Shown in pieces: positions 61,713 through 64,000 of a DNA stretch of 64,000 nt. The notes under the pieces were generated by a model. The model worked only from the letters and a program-made list of their open reading frames with translations. It was not told where the DNA came from and searched no databases. Every line of letters begins with the position of its first letter. The stretch's first letter is position 1. The position numbers were made by a program, and so were the translations under genes. The DNA is from Desulfobulbaceae bacterium (GTDB lineage: Bacteria > Desulfobacterota > Desulfobulbia > Desulfobulbales > Desulfocapsaceae), in NCBI GenBank assembly GCA_031287565.1, contig JAITSS010000069.1, positions 1-64,000 on the forward strand. Reading direction: 5' to 3'.

Positions 61713-63113
61713 ATGAAAATCAAATCGATGCACCTGGAAAATTATCGCTGCTTTGAAAATTTCGACATTGATTTTGATGATCAGTTGACGGTTTTGGTTG
61801 GCGTCAACGGCTCCGGCAAAACGGCGGTGTTGGATGCGCTGGCGGTGTTTTTGCAAATAGCCATAGAGAGAAGCGCTAAGGCGCCAATTCCCACTTTGAT
61901 GGCATCAGATGCGCGCATAGATAGCGATAAAATCATAGTACTGTGTTTGGAAATTTTTTTCGGTCAGAACCCGCAGGAGAGTCAAAGAGTTTTTGTAAAC
62001 TTGAATACTGGTCTTCTTTTAGAAGGAAAATATCTTGACTGCACTCAGAAAATGCCTGAGAACCGACGCTGCCGTTTGAAAGAAAAAGGAGGATGCCCTG
62101 GGCAGAAACAGATTAAGTTCGATAAATTCCCTCAAAAATTTTCTAACCGTTCCAAAGAAGGGATAGAAATTCTCAATCCTTCAACGCCACTATTTCTTTC
62201 AGCATATTATGGCGCTGGCCGTTGCCTGCCGACAAGTCAAGCAAGTGCGGAACAGGCTTTGACGGGCAGAGAAAGCGCTTTCAAAAAAGCTTTCGATTCC
62301 AAAATAAATTTCAATACGACATTGAACTGGTTCGACGCCAAAGACGCTGAAGAAGCTCGCGCCCGCAGTAATAACCCTGACAAAAAAGATTACAGAAATC
62401 CTGTTTTGCAAGCTGTTCGCGATGCCGTCGCTTTAGCGCTTGGTGATGGTGATGTATACGAATTTCCGCATATGGACGGCGTCCCACCGAGACTCTTCGT
62501 GAACCATAAAACCACGGGTATTGCTTACGAAGTAAACCAACTCAGCGACGGCTACCGCACCATGCTGGCCCTGGTTATGGATTTGGCGCGGCGTATGGCG
62601 GTGGCCAACGAACATGTCAAGTGGCCAGAAGGTCAGAGCGCGCTGCACTCCCCGGCCATCGTCCTGATTGATGAGGTGGAATTGCACCTGCATCCATCCT
62701 GGCAGCAAACGGTTTTACCAAGTCTGATGAAAATATTTCCGCAGACGCAATTCATCGTCACCACCCACAGCCCGCAGGTGTTGACGACTGCGCGTAAGGA
62801 ACACATCAGGATTCTTGCTGACAATCACAGGGATGCGATTATTCCGGAGGATGGCACCTACGGCGCGGAAAGTTCGCGGGTTTTAGCTGAAGTGTTTAGC
62901 GTGTCTCCGCGTCCGGAATCGGCGGCCTCAGTCTCAATGCTACACAAATACTGGGAACTGGTGGAAAAGGGACAATATGACTCATCAGATGCAAAAGAAT
63001 TGCGGGCAGAATTGGAAAAAGATTTAGGCGCTGACGACCCGGATTTGAAGATGGCGGATATGCGCAATTTACAACTGCAAGTTCTTGCTAACAAAAATGC
63101 GAACAATCAATAA
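61713..63113 (+). CDS. ptuA: Septu system ATPase PtuA
   Basis: 466 residues, an OLD/RecF-like SMC-type ATPase. Walker A is GVNGSGKT (30-37) after MKIKSMHLENYRCFENFDIDF. NQLSDGYRTMLALVMDLARRMA (about 274-295) is the signature region, and the late ABC part has IVLIDEVELHLHPSWQQTVLPSLMKIFPQTQFIVTTHSPQVL (about 314-356), with the Walker B Asp-Glu and the switch His. The region of about 110-200 is a family-specific insert. The downstream HNH gene overlaps by 17 bases, which is the classical ptuA-ptuB order of the Septu anti-phage system. It senses infection and controls the PtuB nuclease. AAAGGGA precedes the ATG. Base composition is more A/T-rich than upstream genes, consistent with transfer. Confidence 0.9.
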   Translation: MKIKSMHLENYRCFENFDIDFDDQLTVLVGVNGSGKTAVLDALAVFLQIAIERSAKAPIPTLMASDARIDSDKIIVLCLEIFFGQNPQESQRVFVNLNTGLLLEGKYLDCTQKMPENRRCRLKEKGGCPGQKQIKFDKFPQKFSNRSKEGIEILNPSTPLFLSAYYGAGRCLPTSQASAEQALTGRESAFKKAFDSKINFNTTLNWFDAKDAEEARARSNNPDKKDYRNPVLQAVRDAVALALGDGDVYEFPHMDGVPPRLFVNHKTTGIAYEVNQLSDGYRTMLALVMDLARRMAVANEHVKWPEGQSALHSPAIVLIDEVELHLHPSWQQTVLPSLMKIFPQTQFIVTTHSPQVLTTARKEHIRILADNHRDAIIPEDGTYGAESSRVLAEVFSVSPRPESAASVSMLHKYWELVEKGQYDSSDAKELRAELEKDLGADDPDLKMADMRNLQLQVLANKNANNQ

Positions 63114-63714
63114 GAGGCAAGCTCCCGATTGCTTGGCGAGACAATTGGCTGGACAAGCTTGGGAATCTTTCGTGACAAACGAAGATAGCCGCTGCTGTTA
63201 CGAGGAAACGCGCCAAGCCTTGTTCGAAGAACAGCATGGATTATGCTGCTACTGTGAGCGTGAGATCGCCGCCGAAAATAAAAAAAATTCTGTCGAACAT
63301 CTTGAGCCGCGAAGTAGCAATAAGACCAGGGTTTACGATTATGCCAATCTAGCGCTTTCCTGCACAAAGTCCGATCATTGCAATAACTACAGAGGAAACG
63401 AATACGATGCTGGAAAATTTTCTTCACCGCATGATCCAGTGACGAAATCTTTGTTCCGTTACATGCCGCATGGACTCGTTGTGTCAAGCGGCGTTGATGA
63501 CGATAAAGCTGACTATCTTATCAAGACTCTACAATTGAATTGCGCATCCCTTTTGCATGAGAGGCGCTCTCATGCGAAAAGACTGATTGAATCCATGCAC
63601 AATCAAGCGCCGGAAGTCATAGATGCTCTGCGTAAGTCATATCTGTGCCCGGATGATAAGACAGGATATTGTCAAAGTTTTCCTTCTCTTTCTCAAACGA
63701 TTCTTCTTCCATAA
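63097..63714 (+). CDS. ptuB: Septu system HNH endonuclease PtuB
   Basis: 205 residues. The HNH nuclease has CCYCE (about 50-54), VEHLEPRS (about 66-73) with the catalytic His, YDYANLALSC (about 82-91) and HCNNYRGN (about 95-102). This is the TIGR02646/PtuB-type arrangement. It cleaves DNA when released or activated by PtuA. I chose ATG 63097 inside the last codons of ptuA; the frame also has a TTG at 63085. The C-terminal helical part (about 135-205) follows the family. The ptuA-ptuB pair looks complete and intact. Confidence 0.9.
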   Translation: MRTINKRQAPDCLARQLAGQAWESFVTNEDSRCCYEETRQALFEEQHGLCCYCEREIAAENKKNSVEHLEPRSSNKTRVYDYANLALSCTKSDHCNNYRGNEYDAGKFSSPHDPVTKSLFRYMPHGLVVSSGVDDDKADYLIKTLQLNCASLLHERRSHAKRLIESMHNQAPEVIDALRKSYLCPDDKTGYCQSFPSLSQTILLP

Positions 63715-63738
63715 TCAGAACATTAAATAAGAAATCCC

Positions 63739-64000
63739 ATGAAAACAGTCAGTTCTCTGCTCGACGCCGAGTGGTGCGCGCGCTACAAAAGAATTTCGAA
63801 ATTGAATATCCGCAGCTCAATTTATGATGTGACTGATCGCTGCAATTTACGCTGCAAGGGTTGTTTTTTCTTCTCGTCCGGCGAGCATGAGGTGGCGCGT
63901 GAGGAAAAAGACCTGGGCAAATGGGAGAAATTCGTCGAAAAAGAGATGGTCAGAGGCGTAAACCTGGCCATTCTCATCGGCGGAGAACCGACGCTTTGTC
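63739..64000 (+). CDS. Radical SAM protein, 5' part (cut by window end)
   Basis: The first 87 codons are visible. Cys35, Cys39 and Cys42 in DRCNLRCKGCFFF form the CxxxCxxC motif that binds the 4Fe-4S cluster and S-adenosylmethionine, and LIGGEPTLC near 78-86 is the GGEP motif. No clue to the substrate yet. It starts 24 bases after the ptuB stop, on the same strand, so it may be transcribed with the Septu genes. Whether it belongs to the defence unit or is a chance neighbour cannot be told here. Confidence 0.85.
   Translation, partial: MKTVSSLLDAEWCARYKRISKLNIRSSIYDVTDRCNLRCKGCFFFSSGEHEVAREEKDLGKWEKFVEKEMVRGVNLAILIGGEPTLC

Overview
The window looks like chromosome from a flagellated, Gram-negative, deltaproteobacterial-type organism (Desulfobacterota or a relative). 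Four things point there: a periplasmic-subunit (nikK/nikL type) nickel/cobalt ECF transporter; a flagellar cluster ordered flhB-flhA-flhF-flhG-fliA then flgF-flgG-flgA-flgH-flgI-flgJ; a surA-HTH-recO run; and an ABC transporter/TPR/pilin set resembling Myxococcus pilH-pilI-pilG. The assignment is inference from gene content, since no rRNA or other marker is present. I saw no tRNA, rRNA or CRISPR array.

Layout. 1-1412 is a non-coding, repeat-rich stretch ending in a structured leader. 1413-13841 is one giant LapA/RTX-like adhesin of 4142 residues. 13842-14745 repeats the same composite repeat in direct orientation, so the adhesin sits between near-identical repeats. 14746-19373 is an operon for a Ni/Co ECF transporter (nikK, nikL split into two genes, cbiM/nikM, cbiQ, and a double-ATPase cbiO). 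19516-21744 holds a lipoprotein, an S4 RNA-binding protein, thiE and a flavoprotein. 22096-25199 is an ABC transporter, TPR-like protein and type IV pilin operon. 25227-27958 has a hydroxyacyl-CoA dehydrogenase, a lipoyl-like protein without an attachment lysine, and a BirA-like ligase. 28045-29211 is a DUF4143 ATPase that appears to be made from a leaderless mRNA whose promoter lies inside an inverted repeat. recO, a RodZ-like HTH protein and surA follow on the minus strand.

31842-38003 carries a TlpA thioredoxin, a von Willebrand A/DUF3520 lipoprotein divergent from a sigma factor plus zinc-finger anti-sigma pair (probably one envelope signalling module), and a membrane-fused spermidine-synthase-like protein. 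38104-50858, all minus strand, is the flagellar region: export gate (flhB, flhA), placement (flhF, flhG), fliA, a DUF2802 protein, the rod/ring genes and, at the distal end, a LysM-RlpA protein with no signal peptide.

50945-64000 resembles a genome-defence and DNA-processing neighbourhood: a very large SNF2 helicase with a winged-helix/helical-repeat N-terminus, decayed IS1-family fragments, a RecB without adjacent recC or recD, a methyltransferase, an integral membrane protein, a complete Septu-type pair (ptuA ATPase, ptuB HNH nuclease) and the start of a radical SAM gene cut by the window end. The most unusual points are the repeat-flanked adhesin, the leaderless operator-embedded promoter, the possible flagellar wall-lytic role of the RlpA protein, the STAND-like SNF2 protein and the Septu-radical SAM adjacency.
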